Shown here one piece after another: positions 7,561 through 15,765 of a stretch of 27,445 nt of DNA. The stretch spans positions 1 to 27,445 of the forward strand of contig JAGGWT010000027.1 of the NCBI GenBank assembly GCA_021163455.1. The letters run 5' to 3'. The notes below the pieces were generated by a model. The model was not told where the DNA came from. It ran no database searches and saw only the letters and a program-made list of their open reading frames with translations. The stretch is from Thermoplasmata archaeon. Its GTDB lineage: Archaea > Thermoplasmatota > E2 > DHVEG-1 > B18-G2. How positions within the stretch are numbered: the stretch's first letter is position 1; each line of letters begins with the position of its first letter. The position numbers and the translations under genes are program-made.

Positions 7561-8973
7561 ATGAGAATATTCCATAAGATATTCATCTGCATGTTCACCA
7601 TATCTGTTTTAACCGGGGCCATCGCCCTCAGTATTCTCATCATAGAACAGTCAAAATCGCTCGAAGAAAACATACATCAGAATTATCTTTCTCTGGCCGG
7701 AGTGATGTCAAAAAGTATCGAGGCAGGCTATCTGGCTGGAAGATGGCCTTTTGAGACACTCTCGGAGGCTCAGAAGCATGGAGAAATAGCATTCTGGCTC
7801 GTGGCAAAATCCGATGGAGAAATCATTCTTGCCAGCAACTCGTCCATGTGGGGGAAGAAACTACCGGAAGAATACTTTTCCAACGTGACAGCATCACGAA
7901 ACATACAGTTTGAGGGGGAGACCATAAGATTGATAGTACATCCACTGAAAATCACAGAGGGAGGTAAGAACTGGGTATTCTGTATGGGCTATTCCCTCAA
8001 ACCAGTCATTGATGCAAGAAACCTCCTGCTGGAGAGAGCGTTCACATCTCTTGGAGTGGTTGCAATTATGGCTACCATAGCCTCTTTCCTGCTGAGCAGA
8101 AACATAAGTGAACCTATAGCAAAAATATCGAGGGCCACCGTTTCTGTAGCTGAAGGCAATCTTGATCAGCACATAAGCATAAAAACAAATGGTGAAATCA
8201 TGCAACTGGCTGACAACTTCAACAAAATGGTTAAAGATCTCAGGAACCAGAGGAACGAACTCGAGAAATTACTGAAACAGAAAGACGAATTTATCCATCA
8301 GCTGGGACATGACCTCAAAACACCTCTAACTCCAATGTCCAATCTTCTGCCACTGATCATCGAAAGAGAAAAAGATCCCAAGCAGAAAGAACTTCTGGAT
8401 GTGGTCCTGAGAAATGTAAATTACATGAAAAAACTCGTGATGGACACACTCAAACTTGCCAAACTGAACGCACCAAGTACCACCCTTGACCTCAAAAAGG
8501 TGAATCTTTCATCGGTTGTCAGAAACGTTCTCGATAATAACAAATTCCTGCTCAAGGAAAACAGGATAAAGGTTGAGAACAGAGTGAAGGATGATATTTT
8601 TGTCAGGGCAGACGAACTCAGGCTGGAGGAAGTTCTCAGCAATCTGGTATCCAACGCGGTAAAATGTATGCCGGATGGAGGAACACTGACGATAAGCGCA
8701 AATAGAGAAGATGGCAACGTCGTGGTACATGTCAAGGATACGGGGGTGGGACTCAGCGAGGAGGAGAAAGAAAGGATTTTCGACGAGTTTTACAAGGTCG
8801 ATAAATCGAGACATGATCTTGCATCATCAGGACTTGGATTGACCATCTGTAAGAGAATAATAGAAAGACATGGTGGAAGAATCTGGGCAGAAAGTGATGG
8901 AAAGTACAGGGGTGCGACAATAAATTTCACCCTGCCTCTTTACACAGATGATATTAGTATGCAGCCGTCCTAA
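7561..8973 (+). CDS. Membrane HAMP sensor histidine kinase
   Basis: A 470-residue kinase. TM1 is at about 5-28, an extracytoplasmic sensor of about 130 residues (Cache-like by size) follows, then TM2 at about 160-178 and HAMP at about 178-232 with the ISEPIAKI motif. A HisKA domain with phospho-acceptor His250 in LGHDLKTPLTP comes next, then a HATPase_c domain with N box NLVSNAVK, G1 DTGVG, an F-box region FDEFYKVDKS and G2 SSGLGLTI. All catalytic boxes look intact. It forms a two-gene operon with the FIST lipoprotein. No response regulator is adjacent. Its kinase core closely resembles that of the convergent gene 8976-10892, with which it leaves a 2-base gap between stop codons. Confidence 0.93.
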   Translation: MRIFHKIFICMFTISVLTGAIALSILIIEQSKSLEENIHQNYLSLAGVMSKSIEAGYLAGRWPFETLSEAQKHGEIAFWLVAKSDGEIILASNSSMWGKKLPEEYFSNVTASRNIQFEGETIRLIVHPLKITEGGKNWVFCMGYSLKPVIDARNLLLERAFTSLGVVAIMATIASFLLSRNISEPIAKISRATVSVAEGNLDQHISIKTNGEIMQLADNFNKMVKDLRNQRNELEKLLKQKDEFIHQLGHDLKTPLTPMSNLLPLIIEREKDPKQKELLDVVLRNVNYMKKLVMDTLKLAKLNAPSTTLDLKKVNLSSVVRNVLDNNKFLLKENRIKVENRVKDDIFVRADELRLEEVLSNLVSNAVKCMPDGGTLTISANREDGNVVVHVKDTGVGLSEEEKERIFDEFYKVDKSRHDLASSGLGLTICKRIIERHGGRIWAESDGKYRGATINFTLPLYTDDISMQPS

Positions 8974-8975
8974 CC

Positions 8976-10892
8976 TTAAATTTTAACGACACCCTCTATC
9001 TTTTCCGCCTTTTCGGAGGCTGCTGGAAGTGTGAAGTAGAATGTTGAACCCTTCCCTAGACCACCACTTTCCGCCCATATTCTTCCGCCGTGCTTTTCTA
9101 CAAGTTTTTTGCATATGGATAACCCAACCCCAACAGAGGAGAGGTCATGACCGGACTTATCAGCTTTGTAAAATTCATCAAATATATGTTCTATCTGCTC
9201 TTTTGTCATCCCTCTCCCATTGTCTCTGACAAATATCCTGACCATCCCATCCTCTCTTTCAGCTCCGATATGAATCATTCCACCATCTGAACTGTACTTG
9301 ATGGCGTTGGATATCAGATTATCAAAAATTTCTCTGAGTCTGATTCTGTCTGCTCTGACAACGATATTTCTGTCTATGGATATTCTCACATTTATGTTCC
9401 TCTTTGCCATCTCCATTTTGTAATTCTCGACAATCTCCTCGACATGCTCCCTGAGGTTGAGGTTCTCCATGGACAGTCTGGCCTTATCGGTTTTGAGTAA
9501 TTGCAGTGTATCGGCTATCAGCTTTTTCATGTAATTCGCATTCTTTATACATATATCCAGAAGTTCCACGGCTTTGGAATCACTGACACGTTCTCTGACA
9601 AGTGGCAGAAGGGTGCACAGCGGCGTCAGCGGCGTCTTTATATCGTGACTTATCTGTATCAGAAGCTCCTCCTTTGCTTTCAGCAATTTTTCAACCTGGG
9701 ATGTTCTCTCCCTGACCTTTTCTTCCAATTTTCTGTTCAGTTCTTCCAGTTCCTTGTTCTTTCTCCTGATCTCTTCCCTTGCCTTCTTCAGCTTCTCTAT
9801 GTTTTCTCTCAAATCTTCCATTATGTTAAGGTATGCACGCTTTGCTCTTTCCAGTTCCTTCACTTTCTCCGATAACTGCTGCTCCATCTCTTTCCTGTCC
9901 GTTACATCTCTGTAAGAACTGATGAACATCACTATTCTCCCATTCTCCCTCACTGTGGATAGGGACTGAGAAACCCATTTGATCCTTCCATCTTTTGTTA
10001 TGACACGAAACTCTATCGGTTTATCAGCAAAACCTTTCTCCATGACACTCCTATAGTATGATGAAACTAAACCCACATCTTCGGGGTGTATTATATTCGT
10101 CTGCCAGAGCGTTTTCCCTATAAATTCCTCTGGTCCGTAACCAAAAAGGTTTTTGCAGGAGGGACTAACATATGTTATTATTCCATCAGAATTACTCACC
10201 ACGATAACATCACTGGTATGCTCTACTATTATACGGTATCTCTCTTCACTCAGTTTGAGTTTCCTCTCTGTCTCTTCAAGCCTCTTCATCAGGCTAAAGT
10301 AGGATTCTATCCCTTCTTTTGGAGAGGCCCTCCTGAATATCATGGAGAGAAAGACGTAGGCCATGGTGAATGAAAAGACAGCCAGTTCAGGAATATCATG
10401 AGCTATGCCGATGCTGGCTGTTGTGAAGCATACGAGGGACATTCCAAACAGGAAAGCAGCCTCATTCTTTTTTCTCAGAAAAGAGTAGAAAGATATAATG
10501 ATCGTTTCGATGGCCAGAACCTTCCGTGCGATAGAGAGAACAGGTCTAACAGAGAGGGGAAGAAATGAAACAAGAAACAGAACAACCGTTACTCCAAGAA
10601 ACGCCTTGAAGGCTTTATCAAAATCTTCTATTTTGTATAGTGTTTCGATAACCGCGATAAGAATAGCTATCTGGAGTGGGACAGATGCCACGAGATACAA
10701 ATTGTAAAGGATTGTGTTTGGATGCGGGTATAGATCCAGCAGCATAGAAATGTAGTCGATGGAGGCAAGAATGAAAACAATAGAGAACATTAACTTCCTT
10801 TTGTCTCTATCTTCCAGGTAAAGTTTGATAAACCATGCAACCGTAACGTATATGGCAATAATTGGAATCAGCCAGAGAGGGCTTGGGAACAC
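8976..10892 (-). CDS. 7TM-PAS sensor histidine kinase
   Basis: A 638-residue kinase. About seven membrane spans occupy residues 6-186, then a PAS domain at about 205-340 with the closing motif YRDVTDRK. A long coiled coil (about 340-400) leads to HisKA with His416 in ISHDIKTPLTP and to HATPase_c (N box NLISNAIK, G1 DNGRG, G2 SVGVGLSI). The start is GTG 10892, supported by GGAGGTG 9 bases upstream. It lies 23 bases after the four-PAS protein on the same strand and is probably co-transcribed with it. It lacks a receiver domain and has no response regulator nearby. The kinase core is paralogous to the 7561-8973 kinase. Confidence 0.93.
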   Translation of the reverse strand: MFPSPLWLIPIIAIYVTVAWFIKLYLEDRDKRKLMFSIVFILASIDYISMLLDLYPHPNTILYNLYLVASVPLQIAILIAVIETLYKIEDFDKAFKAFLGVTVVLFLVSFLPLSVRPVLSIARKVLAIETIIISFYSFLRKKNEAAFLFGMSLVCFTTASIGIAHDIPELAVFSFTMAYVFLSMIFRRASPKEGIESYFSLMKRLEETERKLKLSEERYRIIVEHTSDVIVVSNSDGIITYVSPSCKNLFGYGPEEFIGKTLWQTNIIHPEDVGLVSSYYRSVMEKGFADKPIEFRVITKDGRIKWVSQSLSTVRENGRIVMFISSYRDVTDRKEMEQQLSEKVKELERAKRAYLNIMEDLRENIEKLKKAREEIRRKNKELEELNRKLEEKVRERTSQVEKLLKAKEELLIQISHDIKTPLTPLCTLLPLVRERVSDSKAVELLDICIKNANYMKKLIADTLQLLKTDKARLSMENLNLREHVEEIVENYKMEMAKRNINVRISIDRNIVVRADRIRLREIFDNLISNAIKYSSDGGMIHIGAEREDGMVRIFVRDNGRGMTKEQIEHIFDEFYKADKSGHDLSSVGVGLSICKKLVEKHGGRIWAESGGLGKGSTFYFTLPAASEKAEKIEGVVKI

Positions 10893-10915
10893 CTGTCTCT
10901 ACACCTCCTGTAGGA

Positions 10916-12676
10916 TCAACCCTCCTCGACCACCTCATATTTCGGCTTTTCTCCGCACTTCCTGCGGAGTTCATCAATCTCTTTCTTGAGTTCTACCATT
11001 CGTAGCTCTCTATCAATGGTCAGATTATAAAATCTTTCAAGTTCCTCTATTTTCTCCTTCAGTTCCTTTTCCATTCTTTTTCTCTCACTTACATCTCTAA
11101 TAATGGCTACAGCATGCCATCTGTCTTTCATCCTGAATGCACCAACCGATAACTCCACTGGAAATTCTTCACCATTTTTTCTCAATGCAGTCACCTCTGT
11201 GGTTTTCCCGATAACTTGTCCCTTGCCACTTCTTCTAAATAGATCAAATCCTCTCCTGTAATCATCATGGTATCTTTTTGGTGCGCAGAGAAGATGGATA
11301 TCTTTACCTATTATCTCCTCAGCTTTATAACCAAATATCTTTTCAGCCTGCTTGTTCCAGAATATCACTCTACTCTCATCATCCATCATAACTATTGCAT
11401 CCTTTGCATGCTCAGCAATGGACTTGAAAATCTCTATATTTTCTCTCAGTTTACATTCCAATCTCTTGCGTTCCGAGATGTCATAGTATAACTCTACACA
11501 CCCTCCCGCATAAAGTCCCGTGCTAACTGGTTGACATTTGTACTCGAGCCATCTTTCTTCCCTGTTTTTCCCGGGCAAGACATGACATTCAAAGCTATCC
11601 ATCTTAAGATCGGTATCCATTGATAAAAGAACCCTCCTTTCGAACTCATCCGGATTTTCGAAAACGAATTTGATCTTTTCTCTGACAATTTCCTCCTTTT
11701 TCTTTCCAATGACCTCCTCCTTTTTAATACCGAAATAATTCTCAAGAGTATCGTTCATCCATACTACACGAGAGTCCTTATCAAGCAGGAAGAACCCAAC
11801 CTCCACAGCATTCATCACATCATCAGCTATAGATCTAAACTTTTCTTCAGATTCTCTCAATTTCCTTTCAGCCTCTATACGTTCTGTCACATCATGGTCA
11901 GCTCCTCTGTAACCAAGAAATTCTCCATCATCCGATAATATTGGCACACCATTTGTTTCTACTATTATGACTCTACCATCCTTGTGCATGAGTTTATTTA
12001 AAAAATTACGAAAGGGTTCTTTCTTTGAGAAAATCTCAAAAGCTTTCTTTCTCAAAATCTCCCTTTCTTCCGGAATGAAAAAATCATAGAAAAACTTGCC
12101 AATAACCTCCTCAGGCTTATAGCCAAGGATTTTCTCTACCACAGGGTTGGAATAGATATATCTCCCTTCTCTGTCAATCTCCCAGACCCACTCGCCGACG
12201 TGCGCCGCGATATCCTCGAACCTCTTTTTCTCTTCCCTTAATTTTTCTTCGAGTATTTTTCTATCCGTGATATCTCTGAAATGCTCAATAACTGCAACCA
12301 CATTATCCTTTCTGTCGGTAACCGGACACAGAAATACCTCAAACCACTCCTTTCTCCTCTCTTCCAGTTGTAATATAAGATGTTTGGATGATTTCGTTTC
12401 TATTATTTCTCTGAGGGGACATTCCGGGCATGCAGAACTTCTGCCACGAAGAACCTCATAACATTTCTTTCCCTTTACATCCTTTCCGTACCGGTTTTCT
12501 ATCCACTTGTTTGCCATTAATATATTGTTATCGAGATCCAAAATTGCCAGTCCTTCATGGCATCCTTCCATAATTGTGCGAACTATTTCTTTGTGGAGAG
12601 AGTCCTCTCCCAATTTGTCCCCATCTTCTACAAACGCATATTCTCTATCCCACATCCCCTCCACAGTAAAACACAT
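10916..12676 (-). CDS. Multi-PAS protein without a kinase domain
   Basis: A soluble 586-residue protein with four PAS domains at about 30-140, 145-270, 275-405 and 410-540. Each ends in a DIT/DVTER or DVSERK linker. The C-terminus is a coiled coil with the motif LTIDRELRMVELKKEI, which in archaeal proteins commonly follows PAS arrays. No HisKA, HATPase, GGDEF or receiver domain follows. PAS1 carries a Cys cluster (KCYEVL, then ACPECPL) that may bind metal or sense redox state. The first ATG (12676) gives MCFTVEG; the ATG at 12655 is also possible, because the TATA box at 12686-12694 places transcription start near 12664. It likely feeds signals to the downstream 7TM-PAS kinase; this is inference from co-orientation and the 23-base gap. 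Confidence 0.88.
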   Translation of the reverse strand: MCFTVEGMWDREYAFVEDGDKLGEDSLHKEIVRTIMEGCHEGLAILDLDNNILMANKWIENRYGKDVKGKKCYEVLRGRSSACPECPLREIIETKSSKHLILQLEERRKEWFEVFLCPVTDRKDNVVAVIEHFRDITDRKILEEKLREEKKRFEDIAAHVGEWVWEIDREGRYIYSNPVVEKILGYKPEEVIGKFFYDFFIPEEREILRKKAFEIFSKKEPFRNFLNKLMHKDGRVIIVETNGVPILSDDGEFLGYRGADHDVTERIEAERKLRESEEKFRSIADDVMNAVEVGFFLLDKDSRVVWMNDTLENYFGIKKEEVIGKKKEEIVREKIKFVFENPDEFERRVLLSMDTDLKMDSFECHVLPGKNREERWLEYKCQPVSTGLYAGGCVELYYDISERKRLECKLRENIEIFKSIAEHAKDAIVMMDDESRVIFWNKQAEKIFGYKAEEIIGKDIHLLCAPKRYHDDYRRGFDLFRRSGKGQVIGKTTEVTALRKNGEEFPVELSVGAFRMKDRWHAVAIIRDVSERKRMEKELKEKIEELERFYNLTIDRELRMVELKKEIDELRRKCGEKPKYEVVEEG

Positions 12677-12685
12677 AACTTATTG

Positions 12686-12694
12686 TATATAAAA
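12686..12694 (-). promoter_or_regulatory. TATA box for the multi-PAS/7TM kinase operon
   Basis: TTTTATATA on the minus strand lies just upstream of the first possible ATG. At the usual spacing transcription would begin near 12664, downstream of ATG 12676, which favours the internal ATG 12655. Confidence 0.45.
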
Positions 12695-12742
12695 GTTTAA
12701 CTGCAATTTTCTGAAATCATCCAGCTGGAAAGCATAACAACG

Positions 12743-12750
12743 CTTATATA
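12743..12750 (+). promoter_or_regulatory. TATA box for the coiled-coil gene
   Basis: CTTATATA on the plus strand is followed by a leader of about 22 bases that contains the ribosome-binding site GAGGAGG (12782-12788) before ATG 12795. Confidence 0.5.
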
Positions 12751-12794
12751 CAGTTAAACCAATCTCGTTTCGTCAGAGGGAGAGGAGGATAGAA

Positions 12795-13655
12795 ATGGTT
12801 GATAAGAGTGTAATGGGCATACCCAAGGATATAATCGATATAAACGCATTTAGAGAAAGCATCCAGCAGGTTACTTCACAGCTGGAGCAGATAAGAAGTT
12901 CGTTTTATCAGGGTGTCGAGGAGATAGAGAGGATAAAGAAGATACTGAACTCAGAACATATAGGCAGGTTTTCGGACATAATAACAGAATATGAAACTCA
13001 GCTGACAAGGATGGAAAAGGAGAGAAACGAGGCAATAGAGAATGCAAGGAAATACAGCCAGGAGCTTGAAAAAGAGAAGGAGCGATTGATCAAACTCTGG
13101 GATGCTTACAAACTTCAGGAAGATGAACTCAATGAAAGAGATAAAAGGATAGCCGAACTCGAAAGAAAGGTGAAAGAATACGAGAACAGATTGAGAGAGA
13201 CTGAGAAAGACCTGAGCAGCAGAATAGAAACACTCACCAGAAAACTGGAGGAGAAAGAGAACTTGCTGAAGGAGTATGATGACTTCAGAAGAAAGTATGC
13301 TCTCTACGAGGAGAAAAACAGAAAACTCCAGGAAGAAATCGACAATTTAAGAAACACACTCAACGAGAAAGAGAAGGAAATAACCCAACTCAAACAGATG
13401 GTCGATGAATTGAGCAAATACAGAGAATTCGAGGATTACAAGACAAAATATGAGAAACTGAACATAGAATTCAACAAAGAAAGGGAAAGACTCGTAAAAC
13501 TCTATAAATTATATGAGGACCTTGAGAGAGAAAACAACAAACTCAGGGAGGAGCTGAACGGCTGGCGCCAGTGGTACGAATCCAATGCTGAACTTCTGGA
13601 TAGACTGTTCAAATCCACAGAAGATATAAAGAAGAAACTTTCTTCAACCAAGTAA
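12795..13655 (+). CDS. Coiled-coil protein of unknown function
   Basis: A 286-residue protein, almost entirely charged coiled coil (about residues 20-275, rich in Glu, Lys and Arg with heptad-spaced Leu/Ile). A short less charged N-terminus (MVDKSVMGIPKDIIDINAF) precedes it, and a small aromatic segment (LNGWRQWYESNAELLDRLF) closes it. I do not recognise a family; similarity to Rad50/SMC arms would be compositional. The start is clear: GAGGAGG sits 6 bases before ATG. It converges on rad50 with one base between stop codons. It could be a cytoskeletal or chromosome-associated protein, but nothing in the sequence decides this. Confidence 0.8.
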   Translation: MVDKSVMGIPKDIIDINAFRESIQQVTSQLEQIRSSFYQGVEEIERIKKILNSEHIGRFSDIITEYETQLTRMEKERNEAIENARKYSQELEKEKERLIKLWDAYKLQEDELNERDKRIAELERKVKEYENRLRETEKDLSSRIETLTRKLEEKENLLKEYDDFRRKYALYEEKNRKLQEEIDNLRNTLNEKEKEITQLKQMVDELSKYREFEDYKTKYEKLNIEFNKERERLVKLYKLYEDLERENNKLREELNGWRQWYESNAELLDRLFKSTEDIKKKLSSTK

Positions 13656-13656
13656 C

Positions 13657-15765
13657 TCACTCTATAACAACTCTGCTTACCCCTTCCTCATCTTCATATA
13701 CTGTGATAGCGTTTGTTACCATCTGTTTAATCTCATCTATATGTGTTATTATAAAAATCTGCTTGAATCTGTTGGATAGGGCATTCAGTGCATTCAGTAT
13801 GTTCCTGCGCCTGTTTATATCTTGGGAGCCAAAAATTTCATCGAGAATGATAAAGTTGAACTCTCCGCCCGCTCTATCTGCAAGCATCTGGGATATTGCA
13901 AGTCTTATGCAGAGGTTTGCAAGATCCTCTTCTCCTCCCGAAAATCTGCCTATCTCATAGGGTGTACCACCATCATATATCAGTATGTCATAGTTTTCGT
14001 TCAGTTCGAGTTCACTGTACTTTCCATCTGTAAGACCTTCCAGCAAACTGGATGCATACGCAGATAGAGTCGGTCTGATTCTCGATATCATGTCTATCCT
14101 GAACTCTCCCATCAGTTTTTCAAGAGTATTCAGCATGGAGAGTTTATCTTCCTCTTCCGATATTCTTCTTTTTATCTCTCTTATCTCTTCAACTCTCGCT
14201 CTCAATTCCTCTATTTTTTGTTTCAAAAGATTGAGTTCACCAAATATCTCTTTTATTTCTTCCTTTACTCCATCAACCTCTATCTGTTTTTTCCTTACTC
14301 TTTCGACGGCAAGTTTGTATCTCTCGTAATATTCCTTGACTTCTTTTTCCAGATTCCTGTAAACAGTTTCATCAAATTTTATCTCACCAAGCAGAGCAAT
14401 TTCCTTTTCTTTGATTTCAATCTCCTTTTCTTCCTTCTCTATCTCTCTGATCATGGAGTGGATCATGCCTTCTATCCTTCTCAGGGCCATTTTCTTTTTC
14501 AGGATGTACTCTCTTCTTCTGGACAGAGCCTCTTCCAGTTTTCTTTCCCTGCTCAGATCCTGTTCCAGATTCCTCAACCTCACTTCAATCTCAGATAGCA
14601 TATCAACCTTTTCCTTTATCTCCCTGTCAAACTTTTCTATCAGCCTCGAGTAATGCTCTCCCAAAACTCTCTCGCAAGTCGGGCATGTTGCTGACGGACC
14701 GAGAGATTCTATCTTTTTCTTGCGATCCTCTATTTTTCTTTTCTCTCTTTCTACAGCGTTCATATTTGTTCTTTCCTTTTCCATCTCGGTGAGAACATCT
14801 GATATCTTCATTCTCAACTTCTCGAGTTTTTTCTCAACATCCACAAATTCTTCTTCTACCTCTCCCATCTTGCTCTTTTCTCTCTCCTTTTCGAGAAGAT
14901 TCTGCCTCCTTTCCTTAAGAGACATCTTCAGCCTGAGAATTTCTCTCTCCAGATTTGCCTTTCTATCGAACAGTTCCTTTTTCTTCCTTTCCTCATCCAG
15001 CTTGCGCTGCAGAGATTCATATTCTTTTTCGATTCTATCTTTTTCCTTCTCCAGCATCTCCAGCTCCTTTGAGAGAACACCAAGATGATTTTTCTTTTCG
15101 GATATCCTCCTTTTTACCCTCTCCATCTCCTCAGAATTTTTCTTTATCTCTCTGAGGAAAACCTCCTCCTTATCCTCACCCGTTCTTTCATCCTTTAGAG
15201 AAATTCTCATATGTTGCAGAATATCTTGCGTCCTCCTTATATCAGCCCTTATGTTCTTTATCGCCTTGTCAATGGCATCTATTCCAAGCATTCTCATTAT
15301 GAGTTGTTTTCTTTCGCTTGCACTCATTGTAGAGAGCGCGTTGAGTTCCTTCTGTTTCGCAAAGACAGATGTAAAGAAAGTCTTTGCATCCATACCAAAG
15401 AGATTTTGGATGAATTTCGTCGTCGCCTCCGCCCCGCTAGCCACTGGACGGTTGTTGATGTAAGCGTAAGCGGATGGAGACAGATTTTTTCCGATCATCT
15501 CCCTGATGACCTTTATGTTATTTTGATTGAATACAAAATCAACTTCCACTCTGCACCTCTCTGTGGGGAGAGCTTTATCTCTTTTGATTTTATCAGATGA
15601 TGTCCTTGCTGCAACATGTCCATACAAAGCCCATGCAAAAGCCTCAAATATGGTCGATTTTCCAACACCATTCAATCCGAATATTCCGACAACTCCCTCT
15701 GGGAATTTTATTTCAACGTTCTTGAATTTCCTGAAATTCTGCATCTTTATCGATTTGAGAATCAT
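13657..15765 (-). CDS. rad50: DNA double-strand break repair ATPase Rad50
   Basis: A 702-residue SMC-like ATPase, the partner of Mre11 in end processing. Visible features are Walker A GLNGVGKST (Lys36), two coiled-coil arms, the zinc hook CPTC (Cys361 and Cys364) near the centre, the ABC signature FSGGEEDLANL, Walker B FIILDEIFGSQD, and the switch His in IITHIDE. The protein is short for archaeal Rad50, which is usually about 850-900 residues, so the coiled-coil arms are reduced while all catalytic and hook motifs remain. The start ATG overlaps the mre11 stop (ATGA), indicating translational coupling. Confidence 0.95.
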   Translation of the reverse strand: MILKSIKMQNFRKFKNVEIKFPEGVVGIFGLNGVGKSTIFEAFAWALYGHVAARTSSDKIKRDKALPTERCRVEVDFVFNQNNIKVIREMIGKNLSPSAYAYINNRPVASGAEATTKFIQNLFGMDAKTFFTSVFAKQKELNALSTMSASERKQLIMRMLGIDAIDKAIKNIRADIRRTQDILQHMRISLKDERTGEDKEEVFLREIKKNSEEMERVKRRISEKKNHLGVLSKELEMLEKEKDRIEKEYESLQRKLDEERKKKELFDRKANLEREILRLKMSLKERRQNLLEKEREKSKMGEVEEEFVDVEKKLEKLRMKISDVLTEMEKERTNMNAVEREKRKIEDRKKKIESLGPSATCPTCERVLGEHYSRLIEKFDREIKEKVDMLSEIEVRLRNLEQDLSRERKLEEALSRRREYILKKKMALRRIEGMIHSMIREIEKEEKEIEIKEKEIALLGEIKFDETVYRNLEKEVKEYYERYKLAVERVRKKQIEVDGVKEEIKEIFGELNLLKQKIEELRARVEEIREIKRRISEEEDKLSMLNTLEKLMGEFRIDMISRIRPTLSAYASSLLEGLTDGKYSELELNENYDILIYDGGTPYEIGRFSGGEEDLANLCIRLAISQMLADRAGGEFNFIILDEIFGSQDINRRRNILNALNALSNRFKQIFIITHIDEIKQMVTNAITVYEDEEGVSRVVIE

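Noticed and set aside
12701..12794. Box C/D-like words (GGATGATTT and CTGA) in the divergent gap
   Set aside because: The boxes are imperfect and in the wrong order and spacing for a C/D guide RNA; the gap is explained by two promoters.
14090..15155. Several Ser/Phe/Leu-rich open frames on the plus strand
   Set aside because: They are antisense shadows of the Rad50 coiled coil, as composition and the intact Rad50 frame show.
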